48,698 nt of DNA, taken from positions 1 to 48,698 of IMG/VR virus record IMGVR_UViG_3300024255_001800; one strand, 5' to 3'. How positions within the stretch are numbered: the stretch's first letter is position 1; each line of letters starts with the position of its first letter. A program made the translations under genes and the position numbers. Positions 1 through 5,319 of this stretch are shown piece by piece. A model generated the notes under the pieces. That model saw nothing but the letters and a program-made list of their open reading frames with translations. It had not been told where the DNA came from and did not search any database. The stretch is from a virus.

Positions 1-306
1 ATAGCACTAGGAGAACTTAATGAAAAACTCAGGCAAGAAGGCCTTGACGAAATTAACACAGGGGCTGGAATCAACACAGGACCATGTGTTGTTGGAAATT
101 TTGGGTCTAGCACTCGTTTCGACTATAGTGTACTTGGTGATGCCGTTAATCTAGCTGCTCGTCTAGAATCGTCTTGCAAAGACTATGATGCGGATTTAAT
201 CATATCTGAACACAGTTTAGTTGACGGTTTTGACTACGAGTTCCTCGACGAAGTAACGGTAAAAGGAAAGTCCGAACCAGTTAAAATATACACCATCAGA
301 AAATAA
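1..306 (+). CDS. Class III adenylate/guanylate cyclase, C-terminal part (5' truncated by window edge)
   Basis: The first 101 codons are open from base 1 to a TAA and encode the C-terminal half of a class III nucleotide cyclase catalytic domain. Visible hallmarks are GINTGPCVVGNFGS, the FDYSVLGDAVNLAARLE stretch, and a final VKGKSEPVKIYTI strand. In this family the Asn and Arg of the VNLAAR motif stabilise the transition state, and both are present. The metal-binding Asp residues and any sensor domain would lie upstream of the window. The product would make cAMP or cGMP from ATP or GTP. The residues that set substrate choice are not all visible. Such a gene is unexpected beside phage packaging genes. 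It could be a phage-borne signalling gene taken from a host. The domain call is very secure and the role in the phage is inference. Confidence 0.9.
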   Translation: MALGELNEKLRQEGLDEINTGAGINTGPCVVGNFGSSTRFDYSVLGDAVNLAARLESSCKDYDADLIISEHSLVDGFDYEFLDEVTVKGKSEPVKIYTIRK

Positions 307-309
307 TAC

Positions 310-338
310 TTGACTTTCACCTCTGATTTTGGTATAAT
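310..338 (+). promoter_or_regulatory. Sigma70-like promoter with extended -10 (P1)
   Basis: TTGACT (310-315) is followed after 17 bases by TATAAT (333-338), preceded by TGG to give an extended -10 (TGGTATAAT). It sits right after the cyclase stop codon and 43 bases before the ATG at 381. It would drive the operon of small genes leading to the terminase. Its -10 block recurs at 4923 and 31990. Confidence 0.8.
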
Positions 339-380
339 TTAATCAAGAACAAAATGTTCACAAGATTTTAGGGAATAAAT

Positions 381-611
381 ATGGATGTTAACGAGGTGGC
401 CGGAGAACTTGCTAAACATGAAGCGGTATGCGCCGAAAGATGGAAAACTATCTTCAATAAGATAACAGACATGGAAAAAGGTGCGGATCGAAGATTCACC
501 AATATGGACAATCAAGTCTCAAGAATAGAAACTATACTTATTAGCGTATCAGGTACTATAATAGTTGCTGGAGCTGGTATAATAATTACTATGTTTACAA
601 TGCATGGTTAG
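381..611 (+). CDS. Small single-pass membrane protein, possible holin-like
   Basis: This 76-residue protein has a charged, heptad-like helical N-terminal part (about residues 1-50) and one hydrophobic segment near residues 51-73 (ILISVSGTIIVAGAGIIITM). A short tail follows. An amphipathic helix followed by a C-terminal membrane span is the layout of XhlA-type haemolysin/holin accessory proteins, so a role in lysis is possible. No endolysin is visible nearby, which weakens that idea. It is the first gene after promoter P1, and AGGGA precedes the ATG. Confidence 0.6.
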   Translation: MDVNEVAGELAKHEAVCAERWKTIFNKITDMEKGADRRFTNMDNQVSRIETILISVSGTIIVAGAGIIITMFTMHG

Positions 612-619
612 GAGAAAAA

Positions 620-793
620 ATGAAAAAAGACTATCAAACAAAAGATATAAAAGCTACTACAAATAAATCAGTAGAGATAACAGAAGGAGATGACGGTTTA
701 TTTTACTTTGAATGGAAAGAGTTAGGTAAACAAGGATTTTCTACCTTAGAGAATGCTGAAATAGCATTAAATAGGCTAAAGAAAGGAGAATAG
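620..793 (+). CDS. Small hypothetical protein (57 aa)
   Basis: The ORF runs from ATG 620 to TAG 793 and is preceded by GGAG (611-614). The protein is acidic in the middle (ITEGDDGLFYFEWKELGKQG) and ends in a short helix (STLENAEIALNRLKKGE). It looks like one small beta-plus-helix domain. I do not recognise the family. The next gene starts directly after its stop codon, which suggests translational coupling. Confidence 0.65.
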   Translation: MKKDYQTKDIKATTNKSVEITEGDDGLFYFEWKELGKQGFSTLENAEIALNRLKKGE

Positions 794-979
794 ATGCCAA
801 ACTCAATCGAAGAAGCTTTAAAACAAGCTGTAGAGCAAGTAGAATCAGGAACAGTACAAGAAGGAAAAGGTTCAGAACCAGAAGCAGCCCCTCTTTCTGC
901 TAGAGTTAAAAAATTACTTGCAAGAAAAACAAATCTTCAAAGAAAAAAGAGACAACACTTACCAAAAACTTTGAGGTGA
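794..979 (+). CDS. Small protein, zero-frame part of a probable -1 frameshift pair
   Basis: This is a 61-residue ORF starting at ATG 794, directly after the previous stop. Residues 1-35 form an acidic helix (IEEALKQAVEQVESG) and a Glu/Pro linker. The end turns Lys/Arg-rich and stops at TGA 977. An A AAA AAG heptamer at 943-949 lies in exactly the phase needed for -1 slippage. Slippage would join residues 1-52 to the downstream Cys-rich ORF, which is open in the -1 frame from 910. The read-through product would be about 112 residues. The zero-frame protein alone is not a family I recognise. Confidence 0.6.
   Translation: MPNSIEEALKQAVEQVESGTVQEGKGSEPEAAPLSARVKKLLARKTNLQRKKRQHLPKTLR
943..949 (+). 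promoter_or_regulatory. Candidate -1 ribosomal frameshift slippery heptamer (A AAA AAG)
   Basis: In the frame of the 794 ORF the codons here read ..A AAA AAG.., the same heptamer as in Escherichia coli dnaX. The -1 frame has no stop from 910 to 1131. A perfect 6-bp stem (AGGTGA 974-979 with TCACCT 988-993) lies downstream. It is about 25 bases away, further than usual stimulators, but it also covers the zero-frame stop and the GTG at 976. Confidence 0.5.
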
Positions 980-1131
980 AAAAGAAATCACCTGAAGAAA
1001 GGTACAATATTTGCAAACAATGTCCATACTTAAAGAAGTGGAAAGTTTGTGAACTTTGTAACTGTTTTATGCCCCTCAAAACAAAAATAAGATGGGCACA
1101 GTGTCCAGACAAACCACCGCGTTGGACATAG
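976..1131 (+). CDS. Small four-plus-cysteine zinc-ribbon-like protein, likely made as a -1 frameshift fusion
   Basis: From GTG 976 this frame gives 51 residues with Cys pairs in a zinc-ribbon spacing: ICKQCP, then VCELCNC, then a final QCPDKPPRW. Small proteins with CxxC...CxxC...CP ending in Trp are common in phage structural regions, and they probably bind Zn. The GTG overlaps the TGA of the upstream ORF (GTGA), so termination-reinitiation is possible. However, no ribosome binding site is correctly spaced for it, and the frame is open back to 910. I favour fusion to the 794 ORF by -1 frameshifting at 943-949. Confidence 0.65.
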   Translation: MKKKSPEERYNICKQCPYLKKWKVCELCNCFMPLKTKIRWAQCPDKPPRWT

Positions 1132-1140
1132 GAGCACTAA

Positions 1141-1260
1141 ATGGCACTAACTGCTAAACAGAAGAAACTACCAAAAGCTTTACAACAAGCTATCTTAAAA
1201 AGAATGAAAAAGAAAGGTAAAAAGAAAAAGGGTGGAAAGAAGAAGCGTTCAAGAGGCTAA
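1141..1260 (+). CDS. Tiny very basic protein (39 aa)
   Basis: The ORF runs from ATG 1141 to TAA 1260, with GGAG at 1131-1134. The protein starts MALTAKQKKLPKALQQAILK and ends in a Lys/Gly/Arg tail with about half its residues basic. This opening resembles the MALTAAEKARLKRAG start of the 3007 gene. It probably binds nucleic acid or another anionic surface. No catalytic motif is present. Confidence 0.6.
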   Translation: MALTAKQKKLPKALQQAILKRMKKKGKKKKGGKKKRSRG

Positions 1261-1639
1261 ACCTCTTCCAGACTTTACCGTCTGGCTATGGTACTTTAGA
1301 AAAATAAGTAAAGTATGTCCCTGGGCCTATGACTCGTTCATAGCAGGTACTACAAATATTGTTCCCTTTAAGTTAGAAATTCTTATAGAAAATGAAACTA
1401 ACTGGAACGAGCAACCATGGGAGGTGATCATCTATTTAATGGGTGAGAACTATACTCTTGACGATATGGACTCTATAGTGGAAGAAAGAAATGAAGTCCA
1501 GACTACTTGTGAATATTTATGGTCTCACCCATCTTTTTCAAAAGGTGGAAAGAATCAAGCTCCGAGAGCTGTAATAATACAGCAAGATCGAGCAAGATTA
1601 ATGGAATTAAGAAATGGCACGAAAAAGAAAAACAGCTAA
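1232..1639 (+). CDS. Hypothetical protein (135 aa)
   Basis: The likely start is GTG 1232, inside the end of the previous gene in another frame. The next in-frame Met lies near 1440, inside conserved-looking sequence. The protein is Trp-rich (VWLWYFRKISKVCPWAYDSF, PWEVIIYLMGENYTLDD) and ends in a helix with RARLMELRNG. The fold looks globular and soluble. I do not recognise the family. It overlaps the next gene (1614) by 26 bases. The exact start is uncertain. Confidence 0.55.
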   Translation: MERRSVQEAKPLPDFTVWLWYFRKISKVCPWAYDSFIAGTTNIVPFKLEILIENETNWNEQPWEVIIYLMGENYTLDDMDSIVEERNEVQTTCEYLWSHPSFSKGGKNQAPRAVIIQQDRARLMELRNGTKKKNS

Positions 1640-1808
1640 GAAAAAGCCAGTACCAACAAACCCTACACTGTATGCAAGGGTTAAAGCAGAAGCAAGAAGA
1701 AAATTTAAGGTCTATCCGAGTGCATATGCAAACGGATGGTTAGTAAAAACATATAAGCAACGTGGCGGTAAATACCGAATGGGTGTTGCAAGGAAAAGGA
1801 AAAAATGA
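1614..1808 (+). CDS. Small basic protein of the viral 'SAYANGWLVKTYKQRGGKY' family
   Basis: This 64-residue protein has a Lys/Arg-rich N terminus (MARKRKTAKKK), a conserved centre (PTLYARVKAEARRKFKVYPS, then AYANGWLVKTYKQRGGKY) and a basic tail. Proteins with this centre occur widely in aquatic viruses and phages with no assigned function (recalled from memory). The next gene starts within its stop codon (ATGA at 1805). It belongs to the cluster of basic proteins upstream of the terminase. Confidence 0.7.
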   Translation: MARKRKTAKKKPVPTNPTLYARVKAEARRKFKVYPSAYANGWLVKTYKQRGGKYRMGVARKRKK

Positions 1809-1939
1809 CAACTTGGTTTAAAACTAAACTAACACAATTATTAAATATAGTCACAGGGAAAGATAAGAACTGGGACGGGTCAGTAGATATCAAAGACAAA
1901 TTGATTGCAGCTGAACAGAAAGTAAAAAATGGAAGCTAA
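1805..1939 (+). CDS. Tiny protein with an EF-hand/dockerin-like calcium loop
   Basis: The ATG overlaps the previous stop (ATGA), and AAGGA lies just upstream. The 44 residues contain DKNWDGSVDIKD, which matches the 12-residue calcium loop: Asp/Asn/Asp/Ser/Asp/Asp at positions 1, 3, 5, 7, 9 and 12, Gly at 6 and Val at 8. Asp at position 12 is typical of dockerins. A single loop between two short helices could bind Ca2+ weakly or dimerise. Function is unknown. Confidence 0.6.
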   Translation: MTTWFKTKLTQLLNIVTGKDKNWDGSVDIKDKLIAAEQKVKNGS

Positions 1940-2180
1940 ACTTTTAAAAAATGGAAAATTCGCACTAATACAAAAAGATGGGCACACAGATGCTGCATCA
2001 GTAATTAAATCTTGCAAAACCATAATTTCACACTCACAGATGATTCTAGATCATTTGGATAACCCAGAAGCAGATTTGCCTACTTGGTTTACAAATAAGA
2101 TAGCAATTTCAGAGTATGAAGTAGTATCTGCTGCAAACTATATTGCAGATGGAGAGATGGACCATCACCAAGATGGCTAA
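1929..2180 (+). CDS. Hypothetical protein (83 aa)
   Basis: The ATG at 1929 lies 11 bases inside the previous gene. The sequence (LKNGKFALIQKDGHTDAASV, DLPTWFTNKIAISEYEVVSA, ANYIADGEMDHH) predicts a mainly helical soluble protein. I recall related sequences next to terminase or portal genes in other marine phages, but with no function. It overlaps the next gene by a few bases. Confidence 0.6.
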   Translation: MEAKLLKNGKFALIQKDGHTDAASVIKSCKTIISHSQMILDHLDNPEADLPTWFTNKIAISEYEVVSAANYIADGEMDHHQDG

Positions 2181-2454
2181 ACCAAAGGGTGGATTAAGCA
2201 AGTGGTTTAAAGAAAAATGGGTAGATATATCAAGACCTAAGAAGAAAGGCAAATATCAACCTTGTGGAAGAGGAAAAGCAAAGACTTCACGAAAAGGATA
2301 TCCAAAATGTGTCCCTTTAGCTCGTGCAAGAACAATGAGCAAAGCTCAGAAAAGGTCGGCAGTTCGCCGTAAGAGGGCAGTACCTCAAGGCGTTGGTGGA
2401 AGACCCACTAACGTACGTACTTTTACTAAACGGAGACGTCGAAAGAAGAAGTAA
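2173..2454 (+). CDS. Basic viral protein with KWVDI...PCGR...YPKCVP motif
   Basis: I chose ATG 2173 over the in-frame TTG at 2143 because the conserved part begins right after it. The 93-residue protein has SKWFKEKWVDISRPK, a PCGR turn, YPKCVPL, and a long Arg/Lys tail ending RRRRKKK. The two spaced Cys residues could join in a small structural knot. Relatives are known in phages and large eukaryotic viruses as unannotated proteins (from memory). The charge suggests DNA or RNA binding, perhaps as a packaged protein. Confidence 0.65.
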   Translation: MAKPKGGLSKWFKEKWVDISRPKKKGKYQPCGRGKAKTSRKGYPKCVPLARARTMSKAQKRSAVRRKRAVPQGVGGRPTNVRTFTKRRRRKKK

Positions 2455-2458
2455 AAAT

Positions 2459-2632
2459 ATGAATAATCTAACTCAAGAAATTGAAAAAGTATTAGATTTA
2501 TCACAAAGACTAAAAGTAGCAGTTCACTTAGAATTAGAGTACGGCTGCAACTTAAAAAAATTATTAAATTTACCGAGAACCGCACATAATGAGGTTCTCA
2601 TTAACAGGCTACTAAGCCAAAGTACTCGATAG
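2459..2632 (+). CDS. Small helical hypothetical protein (57 aa)
   Basis: The start is ATG 2459, four bases after the previous stop. The protein is almost entirely helical (TQEIEKVLDLSQRLKVAVHL, NEVLINRLLSQ) with one Cys. It is not recognised. It may be a small helical partner of one of the basic proteins around it. Unlike its neighbours it is near neutral. Confidence 0.55.
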   Translation: MNNLTQEIEKVLDLSQRLKVAVHLELEYGCNLKKLLNLPRTAHNEVLINRLLSQSTR

Positions 2633-2650
2633 AGTAGACAGGAATTAAAA

Positions 2651-2923
2651 ATGGCAAGACAAGGCGGATTTTTAAGCGGACCAAGTGTCCATGGAACCTC
2701 CAAGCTAAGAAAGCATACATTGAAAAGAGGAGTAACTCGTGATATGAATGCAGCAGCAGGAACATATGTTAACACTAAGTCACCAATGACCACCCCAGGT
2801 GGATTCTATGGTGCATCACCTAAAGCAGTAGGACCAAGATTTGGTAAAACAGTCAATCCTGCAAGAAAGAGCTTTGGAAAGAGAACCCCTTCTAACTTAT
2901 TATCGAGAAGGAGAAGAAGATAG
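2651..2923 (+). CDS. Small basic Gly/Arg-rich protein (90 aa)
   Basis: The ORF runs from ATG 2651 to TAG 2923, with an AGGAA site just upstream. The sequence is low in hydrophobic residues (RQGGFLSGPSVHGTSKLRKH, TPGGFYGASPKAVGPRFGKT) and ends LLSRRRRR. It looks partly disordered and strongly cationic, as expected of a virion internal or nucleic acid-binding protein. Function is unknown. Confidence 0.55.
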   Translation: MARQGGFLSGPSVHGTSKLRKHTLKRGVTRDMNAAAGTYVNTKSPMTTPGGFYGASPKAVGPRFGKTVNPARKSFGKRTPSNLLSRRRRR

Positions 2924-3056
2924 TATTTTAAAACAAATCAATAAACTTATGAAGTCGGGTAGACTCGACAAAGTAGTAAAGAAATCTTTACTTATGGGGA
3001 TGAAAGATGGCACTAACAGCAGCCGAAAAAGCAAGGTTAAAAAGAGCAGGTCTTAG
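2841..3056 (+). CDS. Possible overlapping small ORF
   Basis: The stretch from about 2919 to 3006 lies between two genes and reads in this frame as a good amphipathic helix (EEDSILKQINKLMKSGRLDK, VVKKSLLMG). The start is unclear: TTG 2841 lies inside the previous gene, ATT 2925 follows a GGAGAAGAAG stretch, and ATG 2949 is late. The end overlaps the next gene by 50 bases. It may be a real small gene or chance. Confidence 0.3.
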   Translation: MVKQSILQERALEREPLLTYYREGEEDSILKQINKLMKSGRLDKVVKKSLLMGMKDGTNSSRKSKVKKSRS

Positions 3057-3351
3057 CGGACTTAACAAGCCTAAAAGAACCCCAAATCACAAAACCAAGA
3101 AAGCTGTAGTAGGCGTAAGAGTTGGTGGAAGAATAAAGATTATAAGATTTGGGGCTCAAGGAATGGGCCATAACTACAGTCCAGAAGCAAGAAGAAGTTT
3201 CAAGGCAAGACACGCCAGAAACATAAGAAAGGGAAAATCTTCTGCAGCATACTGGGCAAACAAGGTATTTTGGGCAGGAAAAGGAGGCTCTAAAAAGCGT
3301 CCACCAAAATCACAAAAACGAACTTTAGGACTAAAACAAAGGAGAAAATAA
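3007..3351 (+). CDS. Basic viral protein of the 'RFG...RRSFKARH...YWANK' family
   Basis: This 114-residue protein starts MALTAAEKARLKRAGLSG. The core includes VGGRIKIIRFGAQGMG, SPEARRSFKARHARNIRKGK and SAAYWANKVFW, and a Lys/Arg tail follows. The RFG, RRSF.ARH and YW pattern recurs in phages and, in a Cys-containing form, in algal giant viruses (recall, not searched). No enzyme motif is obvious. The conserved His and aromatic residues suggest a small folded domain, perhaps nucleic acid-binding. GGGGA precedes the ATG. Confidence 0.7.
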   Translation: MALTAAEKARLKRAGLSGLNKPKRTPNHKTKKAVVGVRVGGRIKIIRFGAQGMGHNYSPEARRSFKARHARNIRKGKSSAAYWANKVFWAGKGGSKKRPPKSQKRTLGLKQRRK

Positions 3352-3578
3352 TGTCAACTGCAAACGGAACCAAACTATGGCTTGAAGAAGGTATAGTACA
3401 TGCAGGAAAAATGCTACAAGATTTAATCAAAGTAGAAAAATTTAGAGACTTATCACCAGCAGAGCAGAAGATAAAAACAGTATCAGCTACTTATTGCTAC
3501 CTTTACACTAAGCTTCAAGACCTGGATTTATTAATAGATTCAGAAGATAACATATTCCCTGACGAGACAATACATTGA
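3351..3578 (+). CDS. Small helical protein before TerL, candidate terminase small subunit
   Basis: The start overlaps the previous stop (TAATG). The 75 residues are helical and mildly acidic (KLWLEEGIVHAGKMLQDLIK, AEQKIKTVSATYCYLYTKLQ). It lies directly upstream of TerL, overlapping it by four bases, which is the usual place of the small terminase subunit. It lacks a clear helix-turn-helix and is shorter than most TerS proteins. The position suggests TerS but the sequence does not prove it. Confidence 0.5.
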   Translation: MSTANGTKLWLEEGIVHAGKMLQDLIKVEKFRDLSPAEQKIKTVSATYCYLYTKLQDLDLLIDSEDNIFPDETIH

Positions 3579-4876
3579 TAGAAATTAGCCGCACAGATAT
3601 ATTAGGCGACTATCTTATGGACTTAAGTCCAGATAGTCGTTTCATTAAATTACCTATAATAGAGTATCTAGAACTATTAGGCATAGAACCTAATTCATCC
3701 CAAAAAGCAATTATAAATGCAATTAATAATCCCAAATACAGATTTGTTTGTGCGGCTATATCTCGTAGACAAGGTAAAACTTATATTTCAAATATAATAG
3801 GACAACTGGTTTGTTTAGTACCAAACAGTCATGTACTATTAATGTCCCCTAACTATTCACTATCGCAAATCTCATTTGATTTGCAAAGAAATCTTATTAA
3901 ACATTTTGATTTAGAGGTATTAAGAGACAATGCAAAAGATAAAGTTATTGAACTTTCGAACAATTCTACGATTCGTATGGGCTCCATTAATCAAGTTGAT
4001 TCGGTTGTGGGTAGGTCTTATGATCTCATCATATTCGACGAGGCCGCTCTCACAGACGGGAGGGATGCTTTCAATGTTGCGCTCAGGCCCACACTAGACA
4101 AAGAAAACTCTAAAGCAATCTTTATATCTACTCCAAGGGGTAGAAATAATTACTTTGCAGAATTTTACTACAGAGGATTCAGCGAAGAGTTTCCAGAGTG
4201 GTGTAGTGTAAAAGCAACTTACCATGAAAATCCTCGTATATCAGAATCAGACATTATAGAAGCAAGAAAAACAATGTCTGAGAATGAATTTGCTCAAGAG
4301 TACATGGCAGACTTTAATGTCTATGAAGGCCAGGTATGGGCATTTAATCACGAAGAATGCATAGCAGACTTATCACAAATAGACGTTAGCAATATGGATG
4401 TATTCGCTGGACTAGACGTAGGATATAAAGACCCTACTGCTTTTTGTGTAATTGCATATGACTGGGACTCAGGAAAATACTATCTAATAGATGAGTATAT
4501 GGATGCAGAAAAAACAACAGAACAACACGCAGTTCAGATTCAAAAATTAATTCATAAATGGGATATTGATTATATTTATATTGACTCTGCAGCTCAACAA
4601 ACAAGATACGACTTTGCACAAAATTATGATATCAGTACTATAAATGCCAAGAAATCAGTATTGGATGGCATAGCTCATGTAGCTACTGTAGTCGATAACG
4701 ATCAAATAATAGTTAATCAAACTTGCAAAGAAGCACTTATCTCATTGGACCAGTATCAATGGGACCCTAACCCTAATTTATTAAAAGAAAAACCCAAGCA
4801 TAACATGGCATCCCATATGGCTGATGCTATGCGATATGCGTTATATACATTTGAAACTACAGCCACAACGTTTTAG
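3575..4876 (+). CDS. terL: Terminase large subunit (ATPase-nuclease DNA packaging motor)
   Basis: This is a 433-residue protein with the two-domain layout of TerL. The ATPase part has a Walker A-like SRRQGKTY (residues 63-70), Walker B with catalytic Glu LIIFDEAA (151-158) and coupling motif FISTPRG (183-189). The RNase H-like nuclease has its acidic residues at D281 (GLDVGYKDPTAF), D337 (YIDSAAQ) and D417 (HMADAMRYAL). It pumps DNA into proheads through the portal and cuts the concatemer. The TTG start overlaps the previous stop (TTGA). A later ATG (3617) would lose only 14 residues. A new promoter follows its stop codon. Confidence 0.97.
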   Translation: MIEISRTDILGDYLMDLSPDSRFIKLPIIEYLELLGIEPNSSQKAIINAINNPKYRFVCAAISRRQGKTYISNIIGQLVCLVPNSHVLLMSPNYSLSQISFDLQRNLIKHFDLEVLRDNAKDKVIELSNNSTIRMGSINQVDSVVGRSYDLIIFDEAALTDGRDAFNVALRPTLDKENSKAIFISTPRGRNNYFAEFYYRGFSEEFPEWCSVKATYHENPRISESDIIEARKTMSENEFAQEYMADFNVYEGQVWAFNHEECIADLSQIDVSNMDVFAGLDVGYKDPTAFCVIAYDWDSGKYYLIDEYMDAEKTTEQHAVQIQKLIHKWDIDYIYIDSAAQQTRYDFAQNYDISTINAKKSVLDGIAHVATVVDNDQIIVNQTCKEALISLDQYQWDPNPNLLKEKPKHNMASHMADAMRYALYTFETTATTF

Positions 4877-4898
4877 TAAGACCTGTAAAAAACAGTTC

Positions 4899-4928
4899 TT
4901 GACATTTGCTGTATGTTTTTGGTATAAT
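4899..4928 (+). promoter_or_regulatory. Sigma70-like promoter with extended -10 (P2)
   Basis: TTGACA (4899-4904) and TATAAT (4923-4928) are 18 bases apart, with TGG before the -10. The 18 bases ending in the -35 (aaaaaacagttcttgaca, 4887-4904) recur exactly before P3. The expected transcript start near 4935 excludes the upstream TTG start for the next ORF and supports ATG 4948. It would drive HNH, portal and capsid genes. Confidence 0.85.
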
Positions 4929-4947
4929 TCTAATTAAGAGTAGAAAT

Positions 4948-5319
4948 ATGAATTTCAAAAGAGATTTAGTTAAATACGTACGAGATAAAGCGAAATCACA
5001 ATATAAAAAATCAAGCGATTGTTATATCTGTGGAAGTACCGAACAGTTAGATTTTCATCACTATCACGGGCTTACAGAACTACTAGAAACTTGGATAAAA
5101 AAGAAAAAATTAATAATTAACAACGAGCAAGAAATACTAGAGATTCGACAAGCCTTTATTGATGAACACTACAAAGAACTTTACGAAGACACAGTAACAC
5201 TCTGCCATAGTCACCATATGAAATTACATTCAATTTATGGAAAACGACCCAAGTTGATACACGCAGAGAAACAAAAAAGATGGGTCGAGAAACAGAGAGA
5301 CAAATATGGCATGGTATGA
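4948..5319 (+). CDS. HNH-family endonuclease-like protein
   Basis: The 123-residue protein has the HNH arrangement: a Cys pair (CYICGS), the DFHHYHG motif with the His pair, then a later Cys/His cluster (LCHSHHMKLHS). A central helical insert (TWIKKKKLIINNEQEILEIR) separates them. In HNH enzymes the first His activates water and the Cys/His pairs bind Zn. HNH proteins next to terminase and portal often assist DNA packaging, but free-standing homing nucleases also occur. ATG 4948 was chosen because it lies 20 bases after the P2 -10 box. The gene overlaps the portal start by 14 bases. Confidence 0.8.
   Translation: MNFKRDLVKYVRDKAKSQYKKSSDCYICGSTEQLDFHHYHGLTELLETWIKKKKLIINNEQEILEIRQAFIDEHYKELYEDTVTLCHSHHMKLHSIYGKRPKLIHAEKQKRWVEKQRDKYGMV

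Noticed and set aside
381-611. Firm holin annotation for the 76-residue membrane protein
   Set aside because: The membrane-span layout fits but no endolysin or second lysis gene is nearby, so it was kept only as possible.
1519-1743. ORF overlapping the 1232 and 1614 genes
   Set aside because: It sits wholly in another frame across two better-supported genes and its composition (Lys/Gln/Ser run-on) looks like a shadow.
4906-4947. Upstream TTG start for the HNH gene
   Set aside because: It lies within the P2 promoter, before the expected transcript start, so ATG 4948 is preferred.
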